Position numbers and translations under genes: made by a program
Shown: positions 17,190 through 26,716 of the stretch, piece after piece
Position numbering within the stretch: the first letter of the stretch is position 1
Layout of the letters: the number at the start of each line of letters is the position of its first letter
The notes under the pieces: generated by a model
What the model was told of the DNA's origin: nothing
Databases searched by the model: none
Seen by the model: only the letters and a program-made list of their open reading frames with translations
Assembly (NCBI GenBank): GCA_964528425.1
Contig: CAZGTD010000008.1
Span: 1-64,000 of the forward strand
Direction of reading: 5' to 3'
DNA from: UBA3263 sp964528425
GTDB taxonomy: Bacteria > Bacteroidota > Bacteroidia > Bacteroidales > Muribaculaceae
DNA: 64,000 nt

Positions 17190-20100
17190 TTAACGGAAAA
17201 CGTGTTTATTGCCATTGAGAATATAAACTCCCGGACGTCCCGGACGAGTCAGCTTGCGTCCCTGCAAGTCATAGAGCCCTTCAGGGCGCCGGATAGCATC
17301 GGCGCTGAGTTCAACTATCGACGACGAATCGCCAACACGCACCGGCAGGTCGATAGCCTGGCCGATAATTTTCTGGTCATAGGCCCCCGGAATCGGTTCA
17401 TCTACCTTATTGTAGATTATGCGGATAAAGTAGAGTCCGTCGGCAGTCGTGGCGGGAATTTTCACCTTCTTGGAGAAGTCCATCACCTTTGAATAGTTGC
17501 CTTCGACCTTATCGTATGAGCCGCCCGACGTAATAAGTCCTACGCGGCTTGAACTACCGAAAGATTCATGGTCGGTAAAGTTATTGAGGAAAGTAACAAA
17601 GCAGTGGCGCAAGTCGCTACGGCCGCTCTTCGGGTTGCCGTCGGTTTCGGCTTTGAGCAGAATTTCAATCTGGTCACCGGCCATGGCACACACATCGGCC
17701 GGAACGATTGAAAAGAACGAACCGGGCCGCTGAGTCCACGAATATTCAATATTTTTAGCGGCGCCCAGCGTAGAGATTGAACTTATGTAACCTTCTTCGG
17801 GGAATGAGCCAGACGGTCCGATATGGGCAAATGGAGGCAGAGTGCTTCCACCCTCCCCGGCAACGCTGACCGGAATATCGTACGCTATACCTTCAATAAT
17901 ATTCTGCTCATTCGGGCCCGACAGATTCTTCCAGGCGTTATGATAAATAAGGCGGATGCGGCCGGTCTTGCCGGCGGCTGTGGCGGGCACTTCAAAATCG
18001 GTCGAAAACTCTTTCATTGACTCATAGTTGGCCAGAATATCGTTCCACCCGGCAACTTTATTGTCGGTGCCTATAGTAGTTACATAGTTAAACCGTCCGG
18101 ATCCGGCAAAGTCGGCATAAACAAATGCGCGGCAATAGCGTGCGTCCTGATAGGTGGTCGTTTTCGACGCCGGGCCGAGCATGCGGTTGGTAACTTTAAG
18201 GGTAAATGCACTGCCGGGATTTACTTTGATGGTATCGGCAACTAACTCATAAACCGCTGAGGGCGACGACTCATAGGTCTTACAATATTCCGTGGCCGCT
18301 CCAATAGCCTCGAAAGAACTTGCGTAGACGCCCTTGTTTTTCTCTTGCGAACCGTTTGGCCGGATATAAACGTCGCCCGGGTCGGTTGATGAAATCAGGT
18401 AGTCGAAATCGTAGACCAAACCGTCAACCGGACCGTTCGGGTCAATCTTTTCAGTCGGGCTGACAACAAAGCGGCACCGATACGCAACGGCCGACATTCC
18501 CGACGGCAATGTCGGATAGAGCAGATACGACCCGTTGGCCTTGTTATAAGCGCGTTTTTCGCCGGCCGAAAATTGTCCGTCGCGGTTTGAATCTACATAA
18601 CATTCAACCGTTGCCGTTTCAGCAGCCGGGCCGGCAAGAGTCAGGAAAATATTGCCCATGACGGATGGTGCGAAAACCAAGCCCGACTCTATGCTGTTGA
18701 GCAGCTTATCGGGTGCCTTGTCTGCCTTAAAATTCAGCGGGTTCGCTATTTCCTTGGTTGAGGTAGCCGATGCTATATATGCAGCAGGATTTACGGTGCC
18801 TGAAATGGTCTGCTCAGCGGCATCTACCGCCGGAGTCATACGCAGCGAAAAATTATAGCGCTTATTGGGCTCGCAAATATACTCCTGCAGCGGGCCGGTT
18901 CCGGTTCCACAAGAAGCGTTGCCCAGGCCGCGATGGAATGCATCGATATGGACTATGGTTTCTTTCAGTTCATTGAGGTCATACATGTGGTCGGCATTCT
19001 CAAGGTCGAGGTCGCCATAGTGAACGGCCGAGAACGACGGCAAACCATCGGCCTCGATGAGCAGCGAAGCTCCATCGCCGCTGAAACGCACATAGCGCAA
19101 ATCCTGGCGTCCGCCCATGGTCTGGGGCTTCACGAATGTTTCGGCCATATCGGTAACGGTTGTTGAATACACTCCGGCAACAACCCCGCAACGGCGGTCG
19201 GTATAGTTCGACCAAGGGCCCAGGGCATAGTATTCAACATCTTCAAGACCCGGAGCGAGACTGAAACTGAGGCCCAGACGCCGGGGCTCGGTTCCGAGCG
19301 AAAGGAATTCAGCTCCGAGGTCAAGCGTGCCGTCGGCAAACACTGTATAAGTTACTGCATAATTGGTCAGGCCGGTGCAGGTCTGGTTAGCCGTTATGGT
19401 AACCGAGCGTGCCCCGGATGCCGAGCCGCCGTGGTCATAGCGCAAAGCAAGCTGGTTGAATGAGCTAACAACGCTCTGATTGCCGGGGTCGCGGTCGTTT
19501 TCAATCCAGCGGTCGTTGGAATAGGCAGGGCCGGCCTGATTGGCAATAAATTCCTTGCCCTTAAAGTTCATTGAAAGCAAGCGGCCGTTAGCCCCGAAGC
19601 GGTAACAGAAATCAGGGCCCGAAACGGTTATGGGGCCGCTACCCTCAACCGTCAGCTCGGGCTGGAGGTTCGACACATCGTATCGGCCAAGCCCTGCGGG
19701 AGCCTGAACCTGTTTCTGATATTCGGCCATTACTGAACCTGCCGCAACCGCCGGACGCGCTTTCAGCGACACGAAGCGAAGAGTCAACAATCCCTCGCAA
19801 CCCGGCTCAACCCGGCTGAGATCGTAGGGTATTTCAACCTGAACGCTCTCGCCCGGTGCGCATTCGAGCGAGCCCAGCGAGCCCGACTGTACCTGGCGGC
19901 CATCGCTCAGCAGCTCCCACCGCAGTTCAAAATCGCTTAACGGTAAGAAAGAATATGAATTCTGAATAGTGGCGGTTTTCTTCTTGCTATCGAATTTCTT
20001 AATTTTAATATGCTGGTAAGCTGCCTTTACTTCGGCGAGCTTGGCCGAAGGTTTGCGGTCGGGCGCGAGAATGCCGTTGCAAACGAAATTGCCCTGGTGC

Positions 20101-21998
20101 GGACCCGGATAGTCATAGCCGGTGGTGAAGCCTTTGGGATTGCCGGCAACCAGCTCCGACGGACGGTAGATTCCCTGGTCAATCCAGTCCCAGATGCAGC
20201 CGCCGATAGTACGTTTGGACTTATTTTCAATAAAATTCCAATATTCGGGCAGATTACCGATTGCAGTTCCCATTGCATGGGCGTATTCGCAGATGAAGTG
20301 CGGAACATTTGCAAAGCGGCCGTCGGCGTCGTCGCTCTCGGCAGTATTCATGTTCGGATACATGCGCGAGGTCATGTCAGTATAGCAGTTTTCGAGGGTG
20401 GCGCCCTTTTTGGTCCAGGCCTTCTGGCCCTCATAGTGAATCATGCGCGGATCGAGGGCGCGCACGGCATCGTAGCAGGCGCGGAAATTCACCCCGCATG
20501 CGCTTTCATTACCAAGGCTCCAGAAAATCACGGCCGGATGGTTGCGGTCGCGGTGAACCATTCTCACCTCGCGGTCAACGAACGCTGCCTGCCACTCGGG
20601 CTTGTCGCTAAGCTCGGTATTTGAGTGGCATTCCAGGTCGGCCTCATCCATGGTATATAGGCCGAAGTGGTCGAACATGGCATACATTTTTGCCGCGTTC
20701 GGGTAATGGCTCGTACGGATGGTGTTGATATTGTTCTGCTTCATCAGCATCACATCGGTGAGCATCATATCGGTAGTAACCGAGCGGCCGCGCACCGGAT
20801 CGGTGTCGGAGCGGTTAACGCCCTTAAACCACACCTGCTTGCCGTTGATATGCACGCGCGAGCCTACCTGACGGATGTCGCGAAAGCCATATTTGGTCGA
20901 AAAGGCCTCAAGCTCGCGGCCGGACGCGTCGGCCAGCGAAACAACAACAGTGTAGAGCGTAGGTTCTTCCGCGCTCCATAGCTGCAGGCCGCTGAGAGCG
21001 GTTGAGAATATCAGCGAATCGGCTTCGGCCCCGGCTTTGACATTGATGCTTTGGGCCGGCATTGCAGCTACCTGCTTGCCCGAGGGGTCAAGCAGCGAAA
21101 CCGAGGCCTTGACGGTCTGAGCATCGGCCGAACGGTTAGCCAGAGCCATGCTCACTTTCAGTTCGCCGCTGCGGAAATCGGAGGCCAGGTCGAGAGTAGA
21201 GGTAATATAATGGTCGCGGATAAAGGTTGAAGGCACGGCGGTCAGCGTAACGTCGCGATAGATGCCGCTCATGCGAAACATGTCCTGCGCCTCCAGATAA
21301 GAGCCATCGCTCCAACGGATAACCTGAACGGCCAGGGTATTTTCGCCGGAATTCAGCGCAGCGGTTATATCGAATTCGTGGTCATTGTTGGCACCCTGCG
21401 TATAGCCTATGTATTGTCCGTTGACCCAAACGAAGGCAGCGGAATAAATGCCGCCGAAGTTCAGGAGAACGCGCTTGTCTCGCCATGACGACGGGAGTGT
21501 AAACGTGCGCAGATAGCTGCCTACCGGATTTAAGTCATACCAGCGGCCGTTTTGCTGCGCACCGATTTTAGGCGGATTGGAATTGCCGAAGGGGGAACTG
21601 GTGTTGCAATATATCGGGGTTCCGTAGCCTTTCATTTCCCAGTTGGAGGGCACCTCCATAATATCCCAGCCCGAGGCATCGAACCCGGTGGTCATAAAGT
21701 CCATAGGGCGCGAATCGGGGTCGGCGGCATAGTTGAAGCGCCAGTCGCCGTTAAGGCTCATGCGCAGTTCCGACTTGGGGTCGACCCACGGGGTAGCCAT
21801 AAATTCGGCATCGGCCTTCAAGGCCTCAACGCTCGGATAAGGGCAATAGGTTGCATGGGGCTGCTGGCGATTTTCGCCAAACATCGACTCATTTTCCCAA
21901 TAGTTCTCGGCGGTTAGCTCCCGGGCAGAAACCGCGCTTGCCGCAAGCGAAAAGCCTGCGGCAAGTAAAAAGAGTTTCTTTGACAATTCCTTAGTCAT
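17190..21998 (-). CDS. Secreted GH2 beta-galactosidase with long C-terminal extension
   Basis: A 1602-aa exported enzyme with a signal peptide (LFLLAAGFSLAASAVSA). The GH2 sugar-binding and immunoglobulin-like domains span ~30-375. The catalytic barrel has acid/base Glu498 in WSLGNESACG and nucleophile Glu571 in HFICEYAHAMG. A beta-galactosidase small-chain-like domain follows (~780-1060). The last ~500 residues hold two related beta-rich modules containing acidic turns such as CYVDSNRDGQFSAGEK, then a short tail (GLYDLQGRKLTRPGRPGVYI) resembling Bacteroidales C-terminal sorting-like domains. Standard LacZ-type enzymes are ~1000-1100 aa, so the extension is notable. It sits 47 nt after the GH95 gene and 6 nt before the sugar kinase. 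Confidence 0.9.
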   Translation of the reverse strand: MTKELSKKLFLLAAGFSLAASAVSARELTAENYWENESMFGENRQQPHATYCPYPSVEALKADAEFMATPWVDPKSELRMSLNGDWRFNYAADPDSRPMDFMTTGFDASGWDIMEVPSNWEMKGYGTPIYCNTSSPFGNSNPPKIGAQQNGRWYDLNPVGSYLRTFTLPSSWRDKRVLLNFGGIYSAAFVWVNGQYIGYTQGANNDHEFDITAALNSGENTLAVQVIRWSDGSYLEAQDMFRMSGIYRDVTLTAVPSTFIRDHYITSTLDLASDFRSGELKVSMALANRSADAQTVKASVSLLDPSGKQVAAMPAQSINVKAGAEADSLIFSTALSGLQLWSAEEPTLYTVVVSLADASGRELEAFSTKYGFRDIRQVGSRVHINGKQVWFKGVNRSDTDPVRGRSVTTDMMLTDVMLMKQNNINTIRTSHYPNAAKMYAMFDHFGLYTMDEADLECHSNTELSDKPEWQAAFVDREVRMVHRDRNHPAVIFWSLGNESACGVNFRACYDAVRALDPRMIHYEGQKAWTKKGATLENCYTDMTSRMYPNMNTAESDDADGRFANVPHFICEYAHAMGTAIGNLPEYWNFIENKSKRTIGGCIWDWIDQGIYRPSELVAGNPKGFTTGYDYPGPHQGNFVCNGILAPDRKPSAKLAEVKAAYQHIKIKKFDSKKKTATIQNSYSFLPLSDFELRWELLSDGRQVQSGSLGSLECAPGESVQVEIPYDLSRVEPGCEGLLTLRFVSLKARPAVAAGSVMAEYQKQVQAPAGLGRYDVSNLQPELTVEGSGPITVSGPDFCYRFGANGRLLSMNFKGKEFIANQAGPAYSNDRWIENDRDPGNQSVVSSFNQLALRYDHGGSASGARSVTITANQTCTGLTNYAVTYTVFADGTLDLGAEFLSLGTEPRRLGLSFSLAPGLEDVEYYALGPWSNYTDRRCGVVAGVYSTTVTDMAETFVKPQTMGGRQDLRYVRFSGDGASLLIEADGLPSFSAVHYGDLDLENADHMYDLNELKETIVHIDAFHRGLGNASCGTGTGPLQEYICEPNKRYNFSLRMTPAVDAAEQTISGTVNPAAYIASATSTKEIANPLNFKADKAPDKLLNSIESGLVFAPSVMGNIFLTLAGPAAETATVECYVDSNRDGQFSAGEKRAYNKANGSYLLYPTLPSGMSAVAYRCRFVVSPTEKIDPNGPVDGLVYDFDYLISSTDPGDVYIRPNGSQEKNKGVYASSFEAIGAATEYCKTYESSPSAVYELVADTIKVNPGSAFTLKVTNRMLGPASKTTTYQDARYCRAFVYADFAGSGRFNYVTTIGTDNKVAGWNDILANYESMKEFSTDFEVPATAAGKTGRIRLIYHNAWKNLSGPNEQNIIEGIAYDIPVSVAGEGGSTLPPFAHIGPSGSFPEEGYISSISTLGAAKNIEYSWTQRPGSFFSIVPADVCAMAGDQIEILLKAETDGNPKSGRSDLRHCFVTFLNNFTDHESFGSSSRVGLITSGGSYDKVEGNYSKVMDFSKKVKIPATTADGLYFIRIIYNKVDEPIPGAYDQKIIGQAIDLPVRVGDSSSIVELSADAIRRPEGLYDLQGRKLTRPGRPGVYILNGNKHVFR

Positions 21999-22046
21999 TT
22001 ATTTGGTGGTAGCGGCGACTATGGCAGCCGCCGCTACCGGGGTTGA

Positions 22047-25000
22047 TTACATAACGGTTTTGAGGGTTTCAACAGCGCCGGAAGCCTTGGTGGCCTTCAC
22101 CAACACAACTCCGGCAGCTGCGGGAAGCTGCATTTCCGAGCCGTTAACGGCAGCAATCAGGCGGCCGGTAAGGTCATAAGCGGCAATCGAAACTGCGGCG
22201 GGGGCGATTACTCGGCCATTACTGACGCTAACGCCGGCCGACTTTACTTCAGGAGCCTCAACACCCGATTCCTGGTTAACGTTGGGGTTAGTATAGGCTT
22301 CGTCGTATTCAAAGTTGATGGTGTCGCCGGGCTTCAGGTCTTTGAAATCAACAGTTTTGGTACCGGTAACATTGTTGATGGTAACCAGCGGTTTGTCGAC
22401 TTCAACACCGTTGAGATATACATGGAGGTGCAGAATGTCGCTCTGGCCTACCTTAATGTCGCCGCCCTGGTTGGCAACGAGCGTGGCGGAGTTGACTTTG
22501 CCGTTTTTCCAGGTTGCGCTGTAGGTAACGTCGCCGGCAGCTTTCAGACCGTTAACTTCGCCTTTCTGCCAGGTAGAGGGAAGTGCGGGCAGCATGTAGA
22601 TGCCGCCGTTGCGGCTCTGCAGCAGCATTTCGGCGATACCGGAGCAGGCACCGAAGTTGCCGTCGATCTGGAAGGGAGAGTGAGAGTCAAACAGGTTGTT
22701 GTAGACGCCTGAACCGTTACGGTGGGTCGAGCAGAGGGCGTTGCGCAGAATCTTGCGGGCATGGTCGCCATCTTGAGCGCGGGCCCAGAGGTTAATCTTC
22801 CAGCCCATCGACCAACCGGTAGCGCCGTCGCCGCGCAGAATCATCGAGTTAACCGCGGGTTCAAACATCGGGTGTCCCGGTTCAATCTGGGTGTAGGGAT
22901 AAAGAGCCATCAGGTGCGACATGTGGCGGTGACCGTTTTGGCCGGAAGTGTAGTTGCTAAACTTCCATTCACGCAGCAGAAGATCGCCGTTGTTGAGGTA
23001 GTTGTTGGCCCACTCGCCGTTATAAACTTCTGTTTTCAGACCGTTATCGAGATTATCGCAATAGTCCTGAACTTTGGCTCTGTCGGCAGCAGTCAAACCG
23101 CACAGGTCAAGACCGAGAACATCGATAGCCTTGAGGGTGTTGGTAAAGAGGTCAACAAGAATCTGCTGGGCGTGGGCGGTAGCATTCTGCGATTTACCAT
23201 GCTCGGGCGAGTATTCATTGGGAGCTTCCCAAGTGCCGTCTTCACCCTTTACGAGGCGTTCCATCCAGAATTCGCAGCAGCTCCATATAGCGGGGAATGC
23301 ATGGCGGAGGAACTCCTTGTCGAGAGTGTAGTCATAGTGCTGGAACATGTGTGAGCAGCACCAGGCGTTGGCAATAGTATAGTTATGCATGAAATTGCCG
23401 GTACCGCCGAAAATGCTCGATTCAGTATAGAAAGTCCAGCCCTTGGTCTGACCTGAGTCGCGGGCAAATTCCTGCCAGAGGGGATGTTCGGTTGCCTGGC
23501 TGATGATATAGTTAAGCATCGGCAGGTGGAGTTCGCTCAGGTTGGTAGGTTCGGCAGGCCAGTAACACATCTGCAGGTTGATGTTGTTGTGGATATCGGC
23601 ATTCCACGGAGCAATCTGGCCGCCGTAGGGGCGATCAACGGTGAATCCGCTCCAGATGCCCTGAAGGTTGTTGGGCACGTCGATGCCACGGCTCGAACCG
23701 ATGTGGAGGTAACGTCCATAGTGGAAATAGAGCTGTTCGAGGAAGCGGACATTGTTGTCGTCGGCATTGATATTGTCCTTGGTAGTATCCTGATAATAGT
23801 TGATGAGCTCGTCGGTGGGTTTATCGTTAACCGAACCGGCAAGGTCAAAGTCAACGCGGTTGAACAGGGCCTGATAGTCGGTAACGTGGTCGGAATATAC
23901 AGCATCCCAGCCCTTGGTGGCAGCCGTAGTGGCAATAGTTTGAACCTTTTTGTTAAGCTGCGAGGTACCGGAAGTGAAACTCGGCGAATTCAGGTCATAG
24001 TCGGTAGCGGCGGCGATTACGATATAAATCTGATCGGCGCCTTTAACGGTAATGCCGCTGTCGTCGGCAGTCATGGTGCCGCCAACAGGCACAATCTTAA
24101 CATATTGAGCAAACGAAACGGTTTCAAACTTACCGCCATAGGAAATGGTGCCGTCTGCTCCATATTCAATCGGGCGGTTAATGAAGTCGGCTTTCATGCC
24201 CGGAACTTCCGAGAATTTAACGTTGATTGCGCCGGGAGTTGAAGCGGTGAAAAGAGCGGCAACCACCTGGTCGGGATAAGAGGCGAGGAAATGACGCTCA
24301 AACTTTGTGCCGGCAGCGTTTTCGTAGCCAACATTGCTGGTAGCGTCGGTAAGGTCGAGATTGCGCCAATAGTTCTTAACGCCATTTTCTACATCCCAGC
24401 CGAAGCCTTCTTCATCGAGCGAGCGCACTTTAATAAGACCGAAGTTCTGGTAGCAACCATAGGGTGACTGTTTTTGCTCCTTGGTGCCGGTCCAGAGGGT
24501 CTTTTCGTTAACCGAAATTTCTTCTTCGAGCACACCGCCAAGAACCGTTGCACCCAGCTGGCCGTTACCAACGGGCAGGCCGAGGTCCATCCACTTCTGG
24601 GCGTAGGAGTTCAGAGTGTAGGTAGAGGAGGTGCCCGGACGGGTGTACCAGAGGCTCAGCTTGTGCTCCGGACGATAGGTAGTGGAACCCTCATAGTAAA
24701 ATTCGGCCGGGGGCACATCATCAAGCGATTTGAATATCAGAGCATTTCCTCTTTCATCTGCATTGGTAGGTTTATAAACGCCCAGTTCCTTATGCGGGGA
24801 ATCCGCGCCCTGCCATAGATTAAAGCAACGCGAAGTTCCGTCGTTCAGCATGATTTCATGTGCGGGCCAATGAATATTGGAGGTAGTTTGAATCAATGAG
24901 TAGCCGGGGCCATAAGGTGTTGCCGAAGCATATACGCGAGATTGCTGACCGGTGCCCTCCACAACCAGATATTCTCCCAGCTTGTTAACTATCTGGAAAT

Positions 25001-25652
25001 TATTGCGGTTACCTACCAGCTTCCAAATTTTATTTGAAGAGGGGATTGCATTTGAACCTACATGTTTTGCCTTATTTCCAACGCCTTGCGACTCAATAAT
25101 GGCACTATTTTGTTTAAATTGAATGTAGTACCATGCAGGTTCGGCAGTTTCGTTTTCAACGAAATTCGGATCTGCAGGATAAACGAAGTTCAGCTTATTG
25201 TTTTTATCGCCGGTGTTCCATTCGCACAATGGCTTACCGGCATCGGTGCCACCACACTGGTTCATAGCTTTATTATCTACACCTTTGCGGCAGATTTCCC
25301 AATTACCGTTCAAATCTTTCAGATGAAGTTCAATGGCATTAGCTTCATCAACCGCGATAAAACGGTTATTGGCCGAATTATAACCAACATAGCGTCCGGC
25401 GGCGCTTTTCATTTTAAAATTGGAAGCATCGCCTATCAACAGCCAGCGACAGGCAGTATTGCCGGAAACATTCTCGACTGTGAGATTTTCATTGACGCCA
25501 TTATCTTTCAGGCAATGGCCACCCGTTGTAAAGACGACCTGGTTATAGGCCGGCTGCGCCGTGGTTGAGAAAACCGGAGGCACCGTTGCACTGGCACCGA
25601 AGGCCACGCATAGGCCCAGCGCACCAAGCAATGATTTAATGTTGAATTTCAT
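22047..25652 (-). CDS. Secreted GH95 alpha-L-fucosidase with N-terminal accessory domains
   Basis: A 1201-aa exported protein with signal peptide (LLGALGLCVAFGASA). Residues ~30-320 form two related beta-trefoil-like segments (GHCLKDNGVNENLTVENVSG, AAGRYVGYNSANNRFIAVD, LGEYLVVEG), which may bind glycan. The GH95 part starts near 330 (KLSLWYTRPG, GLPVGNGQLGATVLGG). Catalytic-site motifs known from the bifidobacterial enzyme are visible: HNNIN with Asn690/Asn692, EYSPEHG with Glu817 and FQIDGNFG with Asp997. GH95 enzymes release alpha-1,2-linked L-fucose, some alpha-L-galactose. The C-terminus has a short sorting-like domain (SIAAYDLTGRLIAAVNGSEM). It heads the operon with the GH2 and sugar-kinase genes and has its own promoter. 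Confidence 0.9.
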   Translation of the reverse strand: MKFNIKSLLGALGLCVAFGASATVPPVFSTTAQPAYNQVVFTTGGHCLKDNGVNENLTVENVSGNTACRWLLIGDASNFKMKSAAGRYVGYNSANNRFIAVDEANAIELHLKDLNGNWEICRKGVDNKAMNQCGGTDAGKPLCEWNTGDKNNKLNFVYPADPNFVENETAEPAWYYIQFKQNSAIIESQGVGNKAKHVGSNAIPSSNKIWKLVGNRNNFQIVNKLGEYLVVEGTGQQSRVYASATPYGPGYSLIQTTSNIHWPAHEIMLNDGTSRCFNLWQGADSPHKELGVYKPTNADERGNALIFKSLDDVPPAEFYYEGSTTYRPEHKLSLWYTRPGTSSTYTLNSYAQKWMDLGLPVGNGQLGATVLGGVLEEEISVNEKTLWTGTKEQKQSPYGCYQNFGLIKVRSLDEEGFGWDVENGVKNYWRNLDLTDATSNVGYENAAGTKFERHFLASYPDQVVAALFTASTPGAINVKFSEVPGMKADFINRPIEYGADGTISYGGKFETVSFAQYVKIVPVGGTMTADDSGITVKGADQIYIVIAAATDYDLNSPSFTSGTSQLNKKVQTIATTAATKGWDAVYSDHVTDYQALFNRVDFDLAGSVNDKPTDELINYYQDTTKDNINADDNNVRFLEQLYFHYGRYLHIGSSRGIDVPNNLQGIWSGFTVDRPYGGQIAPWNADIHNNINLQMCYWPAEPTNLSELHLPMLNYIISQATEHPLWQEFARDSGQTKGWTFYTESSIFGGTGNFMHNYTIANAWCCSHMFQHYDYTLDKEFLRHAFPAIWSCCEFWMERLVKGEDGTWEAPNEYSPEHGKSQNATAHAQQILVDLFTNTLKAIDVLGLDLCGLTAADRAKVQDYCDNLDNGLKTEVYNGEWANNYLNNGDLLLREWKFSNYTSGQNGHRHMSHLMALYPYTQIEPGHPMFEPAVNSMILRGDGATGWSMGWKINLWARAQDGDHARKILRNALCSTHRNGSGVYNNLFDSHSPFQIDGNFGACSGIAEMLLQSRNGGIYMLPALPSTWQKGEVNGLKAAGDVTYSATWKNGKVNSATLVANQGGDIKVGQSDILHLHVYLNGVEVDKPLVTINNVTGTKTVDFKDLKPGDTINFEYDEAYTNPNVNQESGVEAPEVKSAGVSVSNGRVIAPAAVSIAAYDLTGRLIAAVNGSEMQLPAAAGVVLVKATKASGAVETLKTVM

Positions 25653-25706
25653 GGATTGAAATTTTTTGTGATATTTGATGGTTAATTATTAGACAGAATT
25701 CGGTTG

Positions 25707-25738
25707 CAAATATACGAATAAAAGTTAAAACTCGCCAA
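25707..25738 (-). promoter_or_regulatory. Promoter of the GH95-GH2 operon
   Basis: Read on the minus strand, TTGG (25735-25738) and TATATTTG (25707-25714) are 20 nt apart, matching the Bacteroidetes consensus. It lies about 55 nt upstream of the GH95 start and is back to back with the plus-strand promoter at 25762. Confidence 0.75.
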
Positions 25739-25761
25739 TAATTCCGCAATTTTTTTTAATA

Positions 25762-25793
25762 ATTGGTCTGTTGAAAAAATTTTCGTAATTTTG
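25762..25793 (+). promoter_or_regulatory. Promoter with almost no leader (coiled-coil gene)
   Basis: ATTG (25762-25765) and TAATTTTG (25786-25793) are 20 nt apart. The ATG at 25802 follows the -7 box by only 8 nt, so the transcript should begin at or a few bases before the start codon. The bases from the -7 box to the start closely resemble those before trpB. Confidence 0.75.
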
Positions 25794-25801
25794 CAGGACT
25801 T

Positions 25802-26716
25802 ATGGAAGATAATAACAAAAAGAATCTGGCGCCGATAATTGCAGGCGCCGTTGTTGCCGCAATTATTGTGGGCGTGCTCGTTTGGCTTTTGTTGAGCCAG
25901 AAGCGTCAGTCAGATGAAGCGATGCTGAAAATCCAGGAGCTTGAGCTGGCCAACGAACAGCTGCAGCTAAGTAACGAATATGATGAACTGTCGGCCTCGT
26001 TCGTTCAACACGAAGGCCAGATGGTGCTTTTCAACAACGACAGCATACGCGCTGAATATGAGGCCGCGAAAAACAAGGTTGAAGAGCTGCGCCAGGAACT
26101 CAAGAACCGCGACAAATTGTCGCAGGCGCGCATAGCCGAACTGCAAAAAGAAATCGCAACCCTAAAGGAAATCATGCGCCACTACGTTGAGCAAATCAAC
26201 GAGCTGAACCAGCAGAATCAGGAACTGCGCGCAAAAAACGAAACCCTCGAACAAAACAACCGCCAGCTGAGCGACCGTGTGGCCGAAACAACGTCGAAAA
26301 ACGAAGTGCTGACCCAGCGCATGGAGCTGGCCGAGAAGCTCAACGTTTCGAGCGTCAGCCTGCAGGCCCTCAACGGCAAAGGCAAGAACGAAAAGCACGT
26401 TAAGAAAGCCAAACAGCTGGCCGTTACGTTTACCATTCCGCAAAACAATTCCACTCCCGTAGGGCGCAAAAGCATTTATCTGCGCATAACTACTCCCGAA
26501 GGGAACCTGCTCAAAGGCAACGGCCAGACTTTCAGCTTCGAAGGAACAACACTGGAGGCCACAGCCAAGAAAGACGTTGAATATGAAGGCAACGAAATTC
26601 CAGGAGTTGTTATTTACTGGAACAATAACGCCACCCTCACCCCGGGCAGCTATCGCGTTGAACTGTTTGCCGACAACTACCGTTTGGCATCGCGCAACTT
26701 CGACCTGTCGAAATGA
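25802..26716 (+). CDS. Membrane-anchored coiled-coil protein
   Basis: A 304-aa protein of unknown function. One transmembrane helix near the N-terminus (IIAGAVVAAIIVGVLVWLLL) is followed by a long heptad-rich coiled coil (~30-195, rich in Glu, Gln, Leu, Asn). A globular beta-rich C-terminal domain (~205-304) contains VTFTIPQNNSTPVGRKSIYL and PGVVIYWNNN. With cytoplasmic lysines before the helix, the coiled coil is probably periplasmic. The stop overlaps the start of the MgtC-family gene by 4 bp (ATGA), so the two are co-expressed. It could be an envelope scaffold protein; nothing more specific can be supported. Confidence 0.7.
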   Translation: MEDNNKKNLAPIIAGAVVAAIIVGVLVWLLLSQKRQSDEAMLKIQELELANEQLQLSNEYDELSASFVQHEGQMVLFNNDSIRAEYEAAKNKVEELRQELKNRDKLSQARIAELQKEIATLKEIMRHYVEQINELNQQNQELRAKNETLEQNNRQLSDRVAETTSKNEVLTQRMELAEKLNVSSVSLQALNGKGKNEKHVKKAKQLAVTFTIPQNNSTPVGRKSIYLRITTPEGNLLKGNGQTFSFEGTTLEATAKKDVEYEGNEIPGVVIYWNNNATLTPGSYRVELFADNYRLASRNFDLSK

